DNA from: Rhizophagus irregularis
Taxonomy: Eukaryota > Glomeromycota > Glomeromycetes > Glomerales > Glomeraceae
Direction of reading: 5' to 3'
Length of the DNA stretch: 64,000 bases
Assembly (NCBI RefSeq): GCF_026210795.1
Contig: NC_089447.1
Span: 2,420,501-2,484,500, forward strand
The notes under the pieces are model-generated. The model was not told the origin of the DNA, did no database searches, and saw only the letters and a list, made by a program, of their open reading frames with translations. Below, one piece after another: positions 44,080 through 56,238 of this stretch. How positions within the stretch are numbered: position 1 is the stretch's first letter; each line of letters starts with the position of its first letter. Position numbers and translations under genes: made by a program.

Positions 44080-47000
44080 CGGGTTACATATTCCCCCTTC
44101 AACAAATTGTGACCCCACAATTCTAAATAAGTTAATGAAAATATTACTAACTATTATCTATCTAATTTATCTATGTTTCTATATACTCTAAATTAAGAAT
44201 TGAACTTAGATCTTGATCCACTAAATCAAGCATGCAATATTCTCTAACTTGCTGCATTTTGTTGATTATCTTACGTCTTCTTTTCTTGATCCAATTGTTG
44301 TTATATGTTTATCATATTTTTCGAATTTAGTATGTGATCCCTATAAAAAATTTTTATCTGAATATTTCCATTATTTCTCCGTGTCTTCTGTAAAAATTCT
44401 GTGAAAATGATACATTTACAGATATCCATGTTAGCAAGATGAAAATTTCCATGATTTAAAGCTATAAATTCCATTAAAATAATACATTCACAGAAAAAAC
44501 ATGGAAAGATAAAAAACGGATCAGATTTTTTACAGGGGATTATTCTGAATTTCTTTGTAACTTCTTCGAGATTTTCATGTGATACTTTATGTTTATTACT
44601 GTGATATCTTCGTATTTATCACTGTGATATCTTCGTAATCATCACTTTATTCTCTCATAATTATCACTTTATTCAGAAATTTTTATGGTATTTTTGTACC
44701 AGATTTCTCTTAAGTCTTTTCTCTAAATTCCCATTAATTTTTCCTAATTTTCAAATTATTTTTGAGTCATATGATTTCAAATCATGTGATCTTCTTCTTT
44801 CGTATGATTATATCTGTAAACCATTAATCTTTGATTAATGTGGCAATTTTTCATCATAAGAAAAATGCTAAAAGAATTGAAATTATCATTATTCCAAGAG
44901 TAAAATACTGTGAAATAAAATTTTTCTTTTCAAAATTTTATTTTGAACTCGGTCACAATTCAATCCTTTTTATAAGTTTTCCTGATTATTGATCTCGCAA
45001 TTTCAACCATTCTTTTCTCAATTCTGAATATTTTATGGACTTATTTTGTTTATTTTGTAATAATTCTCTCATATTTGTTAATTTCTTTAATTGTGGTTGT
45101 AATTATCTTTTTTTTCTCTTGTCATTTCAATTCATCCTTTAATTGGACTATTTTGCTAAGTATTTTATCAAACCTTTGGATTATTTCAATTTTATCTTCC
45201 ATGATTATTTCCATATTTTTAACTTGATTCGAATTTTATCCTTTTTATTATTAATTTTCATTTGATCTATTACCTGCTTTTTCTATTGCTTTCACTTTGT
45301 TTATTACATACTGTTTTTTTTCTTCATTTAGTTTGGAAATGTATGACCATGTAAATTCTTTAATTCTCATAATCCTTTTTCTTCCTCCAATTTTACTGAA
45401 CATTTCATAAACTTTAATTGCTTTTAATACATTATTTGCTATTGTTCTGTAATTATATCCTGGCATTCCTTTCCATATTCTTTTATTTATTTCTTCAGCA
45501 GCTTTTTATCTATCCATCCTTTCATATTATTCCTCTCTTTCTTTAATTACCATTTTTGCAAATTGGTATCCATTTATTATTTGTTTTAATTTATTGCGTT
45601 CCATTTTTCTGAATAATTTTATTATATCCTCTGATTCCTCATCAATTCCTTCTTCTAATACATTAGATTCTTCAGTTATCAATTCTTTGATTAGATTATC
45701 CAATTTTTCTTTATTCTTGATTTTCCTTTCTTGGTAAATACAACTACTTTTGGTTTTATCAATAATTCTCTTTTTTCCATCACCGTTTTCAAAATTAACC
45801 CTTAATTCTTGATTTTCATCTCATAATAATTATATATATTAATTCAATAAAGATCAATAACTTTATACATACATTCTTTTTCTCTCAACACATCTACCAT
45901 TATACATTTTTTTTCTGTTAACACATCTACCATTTCTCAATTCCCAGTCAAACTTTTGTTTACTAAAATTATTACAACCCTCCAAATTAATATTCATTTC
46001 TTTAGCTTGTTCAATCATTTTTTTTTCTTCTTCAACAATACTATCCCATTTCTTAATTACAAATTTCCATAAACATTTCTCACATCTTACTCATGTGTAT
46101 TGTTTCATCATCAGCATTATCATTTGTTTCCATTATTTTTTCATTATTTTGATTTTCATTGTTGTTATTTTCTTGATCTATAATATTCTCAATATTACCA
46201 TTTCTGATATTATTATTATCACAATTTTCCTGATCTTCAATATTTTCTTTATTGTTTCTTATGTTGGTATCATTATTCCTTCGATTTGTGGTATTTTCAA
46301 CATTACTATTTCCATTATCGTTATTATGATAATTGTTTTTCCAATTTTCAGATCATTATTATATTCATCGTGTTCTGCTATATTTTCACTATCATTATCC
46401 TCGTTATTTTTCTATAATAATGTCATTATCATTTCTGATATCACCATCATTGTGATTCTTTACACTTTCATTATCATCTTCGATATTTACTTTAGACATT
46501 TTTCTTTCAAATCTCTGTTCATAATTTTCATATATCGTGTCTATCATGAAATTCTGTAATTCTCTGATTATCCTTTCATATGTCCTTCTTTGTTTTTCTG
46601 TTTTCAATTCCATTTCTTGTGTTATTACCATTACTTCATTTTCTGTAATACTCACTTTTACTATTACTTCATTTTCTTTGTCAGATTCTAAACTATTCAT
46701 CATTTTTGCTTTTCAAATTTTAATTTAACCGAACAGATGTTATTGGTATTATTGGTATTTCCTTTTCTTTATTGGATTTTTCTTTACTTGAGCCAATTTC
46801 AGGTCCTTTTATATCTTTTTCTTCTTCTTTTTCATCACTTGATAATTTTTTTTTATATATATTTTCATCATCATAGTAATCATTATTGTAATAGTAAATT
46901 TCTATTCTGTCTTATCCTGATACTCCATAATCAATTTGTGTTGCCCTTTTCTTAATACAGTTACTTGCATAATACCCTATGTTATTGCATCTATAACATA

Positions 47001-48900
47001 CTATCTGGTCTTTTTCCACTTTGTCACTTGTACATTCTTTAATAAAATGTCCTTTTCCTCCACAATTTTCACATATATTGTTTTTCCTTTTAATGGTATT
47101 CCTTCCTTCTACTTTGCATCTATTTGAATAATGTCCTCTATTATTACATCGATAACATATTACTTGATCTATAGACTTTTCTTTATGCTGACTTACATTG
47201 ACTTCATTTTTATATTGATCTTTCAGTTCTTCTATTTCTTTTCCAATTTTGATCATTTCGATGGTGATATTTCCCAAATATTTATCTAAATTCTTTATTG
47301 ATTCTTGCATTTAATTGATCCTGATAATTTATCTTGTTTTGATCAAAATCTTATCCTTTTTATACTTTTCCTGTTATTTCATCCATTTCGTAACCCATAT
47401 TCCATAATCTTATCGGTTCCTTTTTATCAGTGTCAATTTCATCTTCTTCTGATATTCTTCTAAAATTCTTTAATTTTATATCATTCAACTTCTATAAATT
47501 CCAACTTTATATTTTTAAAATTTCTATTTATAACTTTCCTGTCCCTGCTATCATTTATATAGCGTCAGCTTCTGGGTACGCTTTTATCCACAACTTACCA
47601 AAATCTTCTATTTTTAAATTTAATTTTCATTTTCTTCAACTAATGATTGGCGTATCCTCTTTTCAGGTGAATCTAACCTTTCAACATCATTTATAATCAT
47701 TAAAAGTCATCAGCTATCCATTGGATTTAACTAACCAATCGCTGTTCTCTGCCTTCAACTAGTTTGATTTATACTGGGCTTATCTCTATTTTTACCCATT
47801 GGTAATACTACCTATTCACTGCAGTAAAAGTATGATAGTTTCCAGGTTTGTCAACATTTTTGTTTATTACGTATTTCTTGACAGTAGGTTTCTTTACAAT
47901 CTGTATCCTTCATCTCAAAACAACTTCTGGATTGTTGATTTTGAGTATCCAATTTGACGTAACTATATGTGATTCTCTTCATGCTGAAGGTACATATTTT
48001 CTCAATTTAGAGCATTATCCAAAATTTAAACTTAAAGCTAGCATGCTATGCTATGATGAACTCATCGATAAATTGTTGCGTTTTCCCATTATTAACCTTT
48101 ACCTTTAAAATTCATTTTTATTTCTCCAAATGGAATCTCTCAGGTACTTTCGCAATTTCCTGAAAGAAGACTCCTTGTGCTTTCTATCAATTAAGTGATT
48201 ACTCACATAACTCCATACTTACCGCTTTTTCACCTTAAACTTTTGAAATTAGATTTTAAGATTCGATAGATCCTTAATAATCCATTGGTTCCTCTTTGAA
48301 CCCATCAAAATTTCCAATCCCAGTGAGATCCAAAAATAAATTCTAAAAATAAAATATTGACTAATAATATCTGTCAGTGACTTACTAACAAAATTATATT
48401 TCTATTTTTATTCGACAAGATCGTTATTATTATATAATCGTCTTATAATCCAAATTTAACACTTATGATCATACGACGATCATTTTCTTTCGGAAAGATG
48501 CATCATATGAAGCAGGCTGATCTCCTCCTAAGAGTCGCCACATTGAATCAGGCTTTATAAATAAAAATTGAACAAGGTTAGTAATACAAAACACGTGATA
48601 AACAAAAATTAAAAATTCAACTTCAAATCAATTCTGAATTTATTCATTACGAATAAGTCCTCTATTTATACAAAACTTAAATATAAAAATTACGCAAATA
48701 GAATTTGCTAAAACTATGATGTAATAAATGACATCATATACCCAGTTTATACTCATATGATAGGAGTGATATCCATCATTTGTGTATCATATCGTGGAAT
48801 CAGTTTATACTCATGACCTGGAGTGATTCCTTTCTTTTATATCCTGAATCAATTCATATTCATGATCTGCATTGCTTGCTAATCTTTAATATCATTTCTT
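44080..48900 (-). mobile_element. Remnant of a gypsy-like LTR retrotransposon
   Basis: Read on the minus strand: a probable 5' LTR lies at about 48880-48560, with a TATAAATAGAGGACT promoter-like box near 48665 and repeated GTTTATACTCAT motifs upstream in its U3-like part. TGGCGACTCTTAGGAGGAGA next to it looks like a primer-binding site. A gag-like reading frame with three zinc knuckles follows (47310-46400), and GAAGGGGGAATATGTAACCC at about 44085-44104 looks like a polypurine tract followed by an LTR start (TGTAACCC). Protease, reverse transcriptase and integrase are missing, so it is a deleted or non-autonomous copy. The 3' LTR is cut off by the foldback region. Confidence 0.5.
46404..47310 (-). 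pseudogene. Gag-like protein with three CCHC zinc knuckles, broken
   Basis: The minus-strand frame 47310-46912 has a short coiled-coil-like front (IKIGKEIEELKDQYKNE) and three retroviral-type CCHC knuckles: CYRCNNRGHYSNRC, CENCGGKGHFIKEC and CYRCNNIGYYASNC (the third has Tyr where His is expected). It ends in a stop; coding-like sequence resumes in the frame 46703-46404 (ITQEMELKTEKQRRTYERII) and runs into Asn/Asp-rich low complexity. CCHC knuckles bind the element's own RNA. The gene is frameshifted and its upstream part (to about 48100) is riddled with stops. Confidence 0.7.
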
Positions 48901-48961
48901 TAATTCTATAATTCCTGTTTACCTACGACCATAAATTTTCATTAATTTATGCTTAGTTCCT

Positions 48962-49450
48962 GCGGATTACAGTGCTGATACAATAGAAGAACAATCAAAT
49001 TCAGAATATCAGTATCCCATTGAGTTTTTAAATTCCATAACAATTGGTGGACTTCCACCTTATAAATTAGTATTAAAAAAAGGATCTCCAATACTATTAT
49101 TACAAAATATTAGTCCATCAGATGGCCTGTGTAATGGGAAAAGGTTAGTTTGTTGTTCTTTTCAGAAGAATGTTATTGAGGCAGAAATTATTACTGGAAA
49201 ACATGCTGGAAAACGTGCTTTTCTTCCATGTGTTACCCTGTCTCCTACAAATGCTACTTTACCTTTTACTTTTAAGCATCGTCAATTTCCAATACAACCA
49301 GCTTTTGTAATGACTATTAATAAGTCACAAGGTCAGACATTAAATTGGGTTGGATTATATCTTCCAACTCCTGTATTTGCTCATGGACAATTTTATGTTG
49401 CCTGTTCAAGGGTAACAACAAAAAAAAAATTTAAAGATAATTACCACTAA
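48962..49450 (+). pseudogene. C-terminal fragment of a Pif1-type helicase (Helitron)
   Basis: An open frame without a start encodes the end of a PIF1 family helicase as found in Helitrons: EFLNSITIGGLPPYKLVLKK, PILLLQNISPSDGLCNG, the late helicase motif FVMTINKSQGQTL, and HGQFYVACSRVT. The ATPase motifs I and II are absent, so this is a 5'-truncated relic. It is preceded directly by the gypsy-like remnant. Confidence 0.85.
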
Positions 49451-49649
49451 AGATGATAATAGAAATTTAATAAATTGTACTTATAATATTGTATATTTAG
49501 AAGTTTTCAATAGTTAGAAATTATAGTAATACTAAAAATTGTAGAAATAAATGTAAAATGTAAATTTACTTATATAGTTTATTATTTTTTATATATAGAT
49601 TTATTTTACATTATAATTATTATTATATATATAAAGTAAAGAATAGAAT

Positions 49650-49676
49650 GTTGACGTAGTCAACAGGTACTACTAG
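49650..49676 (+). mobile_element. Candidate Helitron 3' terminus (hairpin plus CTAG)
   Basis: GTTGAC-GTA-GTCAAC forms a small hairpin (49650-49664), followed after 8 bases by CTAG (49673-49676) and then T. Helitrons typically end in a hairpin a few bases before CTRR and insert between A and T. It lies 200 bp after the helicase fragment on the same strand, which is where the 3' end is expected. Confidence 0.6.
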
Positions 49677-49854
49677 TTATAGTAAAAAAACATAATTTTG
49701 GCCAAAAATGCATTGTAATTGTTAAATTTTAAATTGATATATTATAATAAAAATGCAATAGTAAAAGTAACTTACATTGATAATTTATTGGACAGGTATT
49801 CTTTATTTTTTTTACATAATTTTTTTTAGTAATATTAGATGATGTTCTAAACAA

Positions 49855-50042
49855 ACTGTATGCCTACCCCTATATCCATCCCCGAAGGGGTAATGCATTG
49901 CCAGCATTGGTCGAGATTGGTCGTCTATATATACCACCTCAGGTTAGAGCTGTATGAGGCTCCATACAAATTGGTAGACCACCTGAACGGTGGTAGGTGC
50001 CCCCGCCGACTCCTTTCTAACCCGGGTACCAAGATGTCTATT
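49855..50042. other. GC-rich island of unknown nature, possibly structured RNA or SINE
   Basis: About 190 bp stand out from the AT-rich surroundings. They contain several self-complementary stretches: CCCCGAAGGGG, CCACCTGAACGGTGG, GAGGCTCCATAC against GTATGAGGCTC-like sequence, and AACCCGGGTACC. An open frame on + covers it (83 codons), but the composition and hairpins argue for a structured RNA or a SINE-like unit. I cannot match it to rRNA, tRNA, 5S or SRP RNA by eye. Confidence 0.4.
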
Positions 50043-50687
50043 TTTTACCATATAATTTTCTATCAACTAATCCATCAGGCACGTGATCATTTATTAATTC
50101 GAATAACATGAATTTCTACAGGTGCCATAATTTAGGTTTTTATTACATACTTTTATATCAAAGTAAACACATCTTATTTGTCACATAATTGGACTATATC
50201 ATTTATTGAAATAAAAGGAAAAAAAGAAATAAAAAATTACATTGATTTTAAATTAAAGGTTTTTTTTTAAAAAAAATAAAATTTATACTGAATCTATTGG
50301 TATGATATTCGCAAGAATATAATGAAAAATGCAGTTAATATTTGAAAAAAAAAAACGTTTTGTAATGATTCTATCTTACTACAATATTAATAAAAAAATT
50401 TCTTCGTAGGTTAAAGATTTAGTATTTACAAGTCCTATAAATTATAGGATCATCGAAATTTTTTATTACTAAAGAGAGAGAGAAAAAAAAATTTTTTTTG
50501 AAGCCTTGTTAAATGAAGTAATGCGGGTTCAACAATACCTTTGTTATACAACTAAATAATATCCTTATTCTTTTACACATTTTCCTATAATCTTCCAAAA
50601 GAGTTTTACAAAGGGAATTAAATAAATTCTTTGCATATAATCAATTAAACTAAACTTGGTCATTAATTAATTCTTCCTTTTCCATTT
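50043..50687. other. 3' flank of the O-GlcNAc transferase gene
   Basis: AT-rich, with poly-A/T runs and (GA)n near 50475. I see no gene. Confidence 0.6.
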
Positions 50688-53600
50688 TCATAATACCTTG
50701 ATATTCTTTTCATTATCAGAAACCCAAAATTCCCAAGCCATAGCATAACCTTTTTCAAGATTTGATACAATTCTTTGGGTATCAAAAAGCCTCATATTAT
50801 CGCGATTTAGAAAGAGTTTTTTCCTCAATTCAATAAGTTCACCAACCCCACTTCGATGAACTTGCGGGGGCATAAAATGTGGAAAATTAGGTTGCCAATA
50901 ATTATACCTTACGGACCTGGCAAGCTCGATCGCCCTTCGTTCATAATCAGCATGATCTTTGGCAATCATTTTATCACCGGACCCGGTTGCTTTGCATATT
51001 GAGGCAGCAACTCTCGAGCACCATTTATGATCATTACCGCAGAGCGTTAAGATTGGAGTTCCAGACCATAAAATATCACACGCTGTAGTATGCGCATTTA
51101 CTTGTGGTGTGTCTAAAACTAAATCGGCAACTCTTCCACGAAGAATGTGATCATGTTTACCAGCTATATCTGTAAAATGAATGCGGGTTGCAACCCCTAT
51201 ACCAGCCCATTGTAAAGCGGTGCTGTACAAATTCTTGGCTCCATCCGCAGGAAATTTTAATAACCATAGGATAGAATTAGGTACCTGTGCAAGAATCTCC
51301 AACCACACCTTGAATATAACTGGGTCAATCTAAAAAGAAAGCAAGGTTTAGCACATTTGTTAATCTCTATGAACGTAACGAAATTGTGTAATTGAATTAA
51401 CTCACTTTATATAATTGGTTAAAGTTTGCAAAAATCACCCAATCATCGGGAACACCTGGAAATAGTTGTTGTCGCATCTTCCAACGTTTGTCTTCCTCAA
51501 GAGTCCATTGGATATCTGCACGAGTTGCAAAAACTGTGCCTCTTATGTGTTGATCATCACGGAATCCTTGTTTATGATCATTTACAAAGTAGGTATCTGG
51601 AAGGCTGAGAATTTTCTCAGGGTATACCCAAATATTATCATCATCTTCTTCAGGATCTAACTCTTCACAAATATCACCCACGTGATGTTTTGTTTTGCGT
51701 TTAAATGCTTCTTCATTTGTCAACAGAGGTGGAACAATCATATCATCAACAATATTATAATCAGTCCAAAGACCACCCATCGTACCTGCAAAGCCCATAT
51801 GTTGCATTTGAATAGGTGCAGGCCTAGCAGCAAAAATGTGATTACGGTCTCCTGCTGTATATCCGTTTAAGTTGATCAATATATGGATGCCATCTTGAAT
51901 GATCTGATCACATATATCTTTTGTTGAGCTTCCGCTACAATCTCTAGGGTGATCACAACCTGTCATAATTTTTTGTCTATATGCAGAACCATCATCAGGA
52001 TTTAATGCATAAACATAAATCTCAAAATGCTGTCTGTTATGAAGTTCAAAAACTGATTGCATTAAATGAGCAAGTGGATGATCTTTTAGGTCAAATGATA
52101 CATATCCAACTTTAATTCTTGGAGATGGCGGTGGCGGTGGAGGAAAAACGGTATCTGGGAGCCAATTGGCAGTAAATGCATCATATGCAATATGTAATGC
52201 TTGACGGTGACTGACTAATCTTATTTGCTTTGGACTAAGATCATAAGTAAATGTATACCATGGCTGTACAGGACTTGGCGAAGGTTGTGGTAAACCGGGT
52301 GGAACTTTTGGACGAAGATATTTTTCATTATATTTATCACCACTTTTACAAATTGCTACCTGAGAAGTCTGTGAAATAATTTGATTCCCATAATATTCAA
52401 TGTACCAACGATGTTGCACACGACGTGTTAATTTGTTAATAAGTCTTAATATAAACCCGCCTTCATTTTTTAAACTCGGTGGATTTTTTGTAGAAGCTAT
52501 CAAATCAGCCCTTGCTTTTAACCATTTATAGCATGGGTCATCGGAATTAAGTCCAACGCAAAGAAAATTGAAGAGTTTATGCAACCCTCCAAATTGTTGA
52601 ATAATTCCTTCACCAAACTTTGCCCCCTCCTTTATAAAGTTGTCAACAACATCAGATACTCTTCCCATCATTCCGACTTTTTTAGGAATGTTAGAGAACA
52701 TCAATGTATTGCATTGATCTACATAGAAGACTCCAACACCACCCCGTTTTGACCAATCGCAAACTGAATTGAGCGCTTGCGAATAAAATGTCAAAGCATC
52801 AGTGTTATCTGGATTGATTGTGTAAGCAGTTTCAAATAGTCTTAAAGCCTCTTCCCATCTTCCTTCACTCCTGCATTTTTCTCCAGTAACATTACATCCT
52901 AAAACGTATCTTCTTGTTATTTCTTCATCGTGGGGTTTGTTTCTTCCGTATATCTTTTGATAAATAAAAGTAGCCTCGATTAAATTATTTTGGCGCCAGT
53001 AAATATCCGCCATCGCCATATAAATATCTGGATTATTGGGATCAAAAAAAACTGCCTTGTATAAAAATTTCAAAGCTAAATTTGGTCCATCAAGGATTTC
53101 TTGACCCATCGTAACTGAATCAGAAATTTTAGTCAATACTTCTGCAAGAAAAAGAAATGACTCAGTTGTTGGATATGTTGCAATTGACATATATAACAGA
53201 AGTAAAGATATTGATCGCATTGGTGTTGCATTTAAAAATTTTGAACATTTTACTGGATCTGCTTCAAATGCCTTTGAAATTTCAAGGAATCCTAAAGCGG
53301 CATCTTTTTGTGCATACTCACGATCATGTAAACTAATTATAAAAGTGTGACCAGGCAGATATCCATGAGCAAATGGGAATAGGTAAGGTAATAAACCCCC
53401 GAGAACAAAATCAGGATCCATGAAGAAACTTGGTATAGGAGAATTTACGAAAGAATGAGGTTGTAAACCGTTTAATAAAGTAACAGTTTGCTGAACATTC
53501 ACGTAATTTTGTATGCAATAGCCATAAAAGTTGCAACATCCTAGTATATGATCTATTAAATCTACAAATTGAAAATTTGCACAAGCTACTACGATAATAT

Positions 53601-53964
53601 TTATGAGATCTTCAATAGAATCCTCGTATCTGTTAAGATATTGCTTAACCAATGCTCGCCGTCGATATAATGATTGTATTTGATTCCACTCGGTATTTGG
53701 TATCGTGTGTTTTATTGTATCTAACCTGTTAATCACGGCATCCAATACTTCTAATGCTTCGTTGTAGTAATTGTAATTTGGATTCATGAACGCTGTGATA
53801 ACGGAGTCGATCCATAACCAATCTGTAGGTTTGTGTAATACCGATTTTTTTGCGTGGAAAATTGCCTGTGAATAATTACCAATCGACCAGTATGCCTTTG
53901 CCAATTCCGCATTGTCGGATTGTAGCTTCAATGCTTCTAAATTCGAACCGATCGGATCCTGCAT
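50688..53964 (-). CDS. O-GlcNAc transferase-like protein (TPR plus GT41 catalytic domain)
   Basis: Predicted 1066-aa protein, exons 53964-51406 and 51329-50688. The N-terminal half holds degenerate TPR helices (AELAKAYWSIGNYSQAIFHA, NNPDIYMAMADIYWRQNNLI, EEALRLFETAYTINPDNTDA). The C-terminal half is a GT41 catalytic domain: HPLAHLMQS (about 628-636; its first His matches the human active-site region), LINLNGYTAGDR, APIQMQHMGFAGTMG, NFNQLYK (847-853, Lys equivalent to the UDP-binding Lys of human OGT), LWLLKFPA, and LDTPQVNAHTTACDILWSGTP (nucleotide site). It should transfer GlcNAc, or fucose as in plant SPINDLY, to Ser/Thr of cytosolic and nuclear proteins; the HPLAH start and long acidic insert (ELDPEEDDDN) do not settle the donor sugar. 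The frame is open 12 codons upstream to 54000 without ATG, so an upstream exon cannot be excluded. Confidence 0.9.
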
Positions 53965-54000
53965 ATTGTTCCAAATCGTTTGGCACCTGTGCGTATTCAA

Positions 54001-56238
54001 AAATATCCGGCCGCCCGTCGAAGTCCCGTTGCCGTATTATAAGGTAAAAATACTGTCCCAGAGAAAATAAACCTTCTTTTAGCTCTTCTATTATTTATTG
54101 TATAGGAAATCCAACCAATCACCTAACAAAGGAGTCAGTTGGTTGAGGGGAATGTTGAAGATCGAGCGTGATAAATTGTTGAAGCATAATTTTGTAATCC
54201 TATGTAATTATTTGAAAAATCATAAAAAATTGGGAAACAAAGTTTCTCACTATTTACGAGTGAACGAGACACTTACTTACAGAAAGAAAAAAACGAAAAC
54301 TTTGTAGGTTTTCGTAAAAGAATGGCAAAAAGTTTGCTTGCTACAATTTTATTAATAAGGTTTTATTTATTAATAATGTTAATAATATATGTAAGCGTTT
54401 AATATTGAAAGAAACTTACTGGTTTATCTTGTTAAGAGCCGCTACTTCTCTTTTTGGATATTATAGGCGATGTTAAGAAAAGCGCTTTATATAGACACCT
54501 ACATATTAATTAAAAAAAATCGTTAAGAGAGGGGTTTCTTTTACCTATAAAGTGACTTTCGAAATCAACATTTCGGTTTTCTTAACAAAAGAAAAAGAAT
54601 TTTTTGATTAAGTTACAAAAAAGTATAGGTGAGAAGAACATAGACTAAAAAAAATTACGATTTTATGGTTTAAATTTAATTTTCAAACCATCAAACCTCT
54701 CGAAACTCTTAGCAAAAGAAGCTTTGTGTAATAAATTTCTGGAATGTTAAAAACATGATATATGCAAAATATATCATACCTTAAAAGAATAGAACAAGCG
54801 AAACCCAGAGTGAAATTCGGAAAACGCTTCTTCACATGCAAGGAACGGTGTCTAGTACGAGAGAGAGTTTTGTAATAAATCGAAAGATCAATATTCAATA
54901 ATCAATGATGGAAAATTCATGCAGGAATCACATAAGTTAGTGTCAGGACCTCTGGGCTAAGACACGATTGACAGTAACTTTTTAAGGCAATGAATCGATA
55001 GGCTAAGCTTAAGTGAATAAATTGATTGACAATATTCAAATGAACTATAGTACATATAGTAAGGAAATTTATTAAGTAAAATTCTTTGATTACTATTTTT
55101 TTTAATTTTTTTTTTTCAGCGCGCAGTAATGTTCCAAAAGTTTAAAGACTTGAACTATTTTGAAATGATTTTCATCTTGAAACGTGAAATACAAAATTTC
55201 TCCTATCGAAAACAAGAAATCAAAGTGTAATAAAATTCATACAATTTACAAGTTAAATGTGTTTGGGGCAATGAAATTTCAAAGCCACATACAATACTAA
55301 ACAATAAAATATATTACGATATTATTGTGATATTTTTTTAAAACGCGTAATTTCCAATTTTAATTATCAGTTTACAAAAAACTTGGCACTATGAAATCAT
55401 TTTAGTTACTACGGACAGTACAAAATTACTAACTACAAAGAAGCAACTTAAAGCCATACAGGGTGCAAGGGGCAGAGTAGGGGCACTCATCATAATGTTG
55501 ATCTTGGTTGTTGCACTGCAACTTATTCGTCTAAGTATTGCTATTCATTGTTTGTCAGAGGCGGCCGCTATTGTATGACAAATAAATAAAAGGCTTTTTA
55601 AATAGTTTTTGCTGTATGTAATAAAGAATCGGAATTCGGTCCTTCTCCGTCAAATTGATAATCCATTAGAATATTGTTAAAAAAGTCTTCTTTATTGAAA
55701 GATTGCCAACTACTTAATTATTAAAACTTTGAAAAAAAGAAAAAAAGAAGTTCCTAATAATGCTAATGACAATTTAGGTAAAATCGATTCGCACTATTAA
55801 ATTAATTATGCTACATATTTGTGCTACATTTCATATTATTATATAATAATGATTCATATTATCTCTTGTTTCCTTAAAAATATCTGATACGTAATTATAT
55901 ATGTTTGTGCTGTAGGATAAAAAAAGAATCACTAAAACCGGTTTGAAGTGCAGCGAACACGAGACTCGAAACCCCAAACCCTGTTAATTACATGTATAAT
56001 TTTAAATTTAATTTAAAAAAAAACTTTCGCCACAAAAAAGATCCATTCTTTTTAGAAACAAAGTTTAGTATAAAACTGTAACGTGAAATATTTCGCGCTT
56101 TTAGTACTAATTTTGGGATTAATAAATAAATTTGGCAACGATCGACTGTGCTTTATCCGGGAAATCCACAAACCGGGTATATGGTACAGTTTTTTTTTTT
56201 AAAAAAAATTTTTTATAATCAAATTTTACTAAAAAATT
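54001..56238. other. Divergent promoter region of the O-GlcNAc transferase and importin genes
   Basis: 2.2 kb between two divergently transcribed genes. It contains A/T runs, a slightly GC-richer patch with GCGGCCGC near 55560, and no gene that I can recognise. A tRNA-like T-arm sequence on the minus strand near 55935-55975 is discussed as rejected. Confidence 0.6.

Noticed and set aside
25400-44100. CRISPR-like array or bacterial defence system
   Set aside because: Repeats here are dispersed, inverted or nested transposons with target duplications. There is no regular repeat-spacer pattern, and the sequence is plainly eukaryotic.
46095-46955. Long hydrophobic plus-strand frames (Ile/Phe/Ser-rich), apparently membrane proteins
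   Set aside because: They are the antisense of Asn/Asp/Glu-rich gag-like coding sequence; the minus strand carries the zinc knuckles.
51426-51870. Plus-strand frames opposite the O-GlcNAc transferase exon
   Set aside because: They are shadows of a strongly conserved GT41 coding region on the other strand.
55930-55980. tRNA-like T-arm (GGTTTCGAGTCTC) on the minus strand, possible tRNA or SINE
   Set aside because: No matching 5' acceptor strand or D-arm lies at the right distance, and the T-stem does not pair properly.
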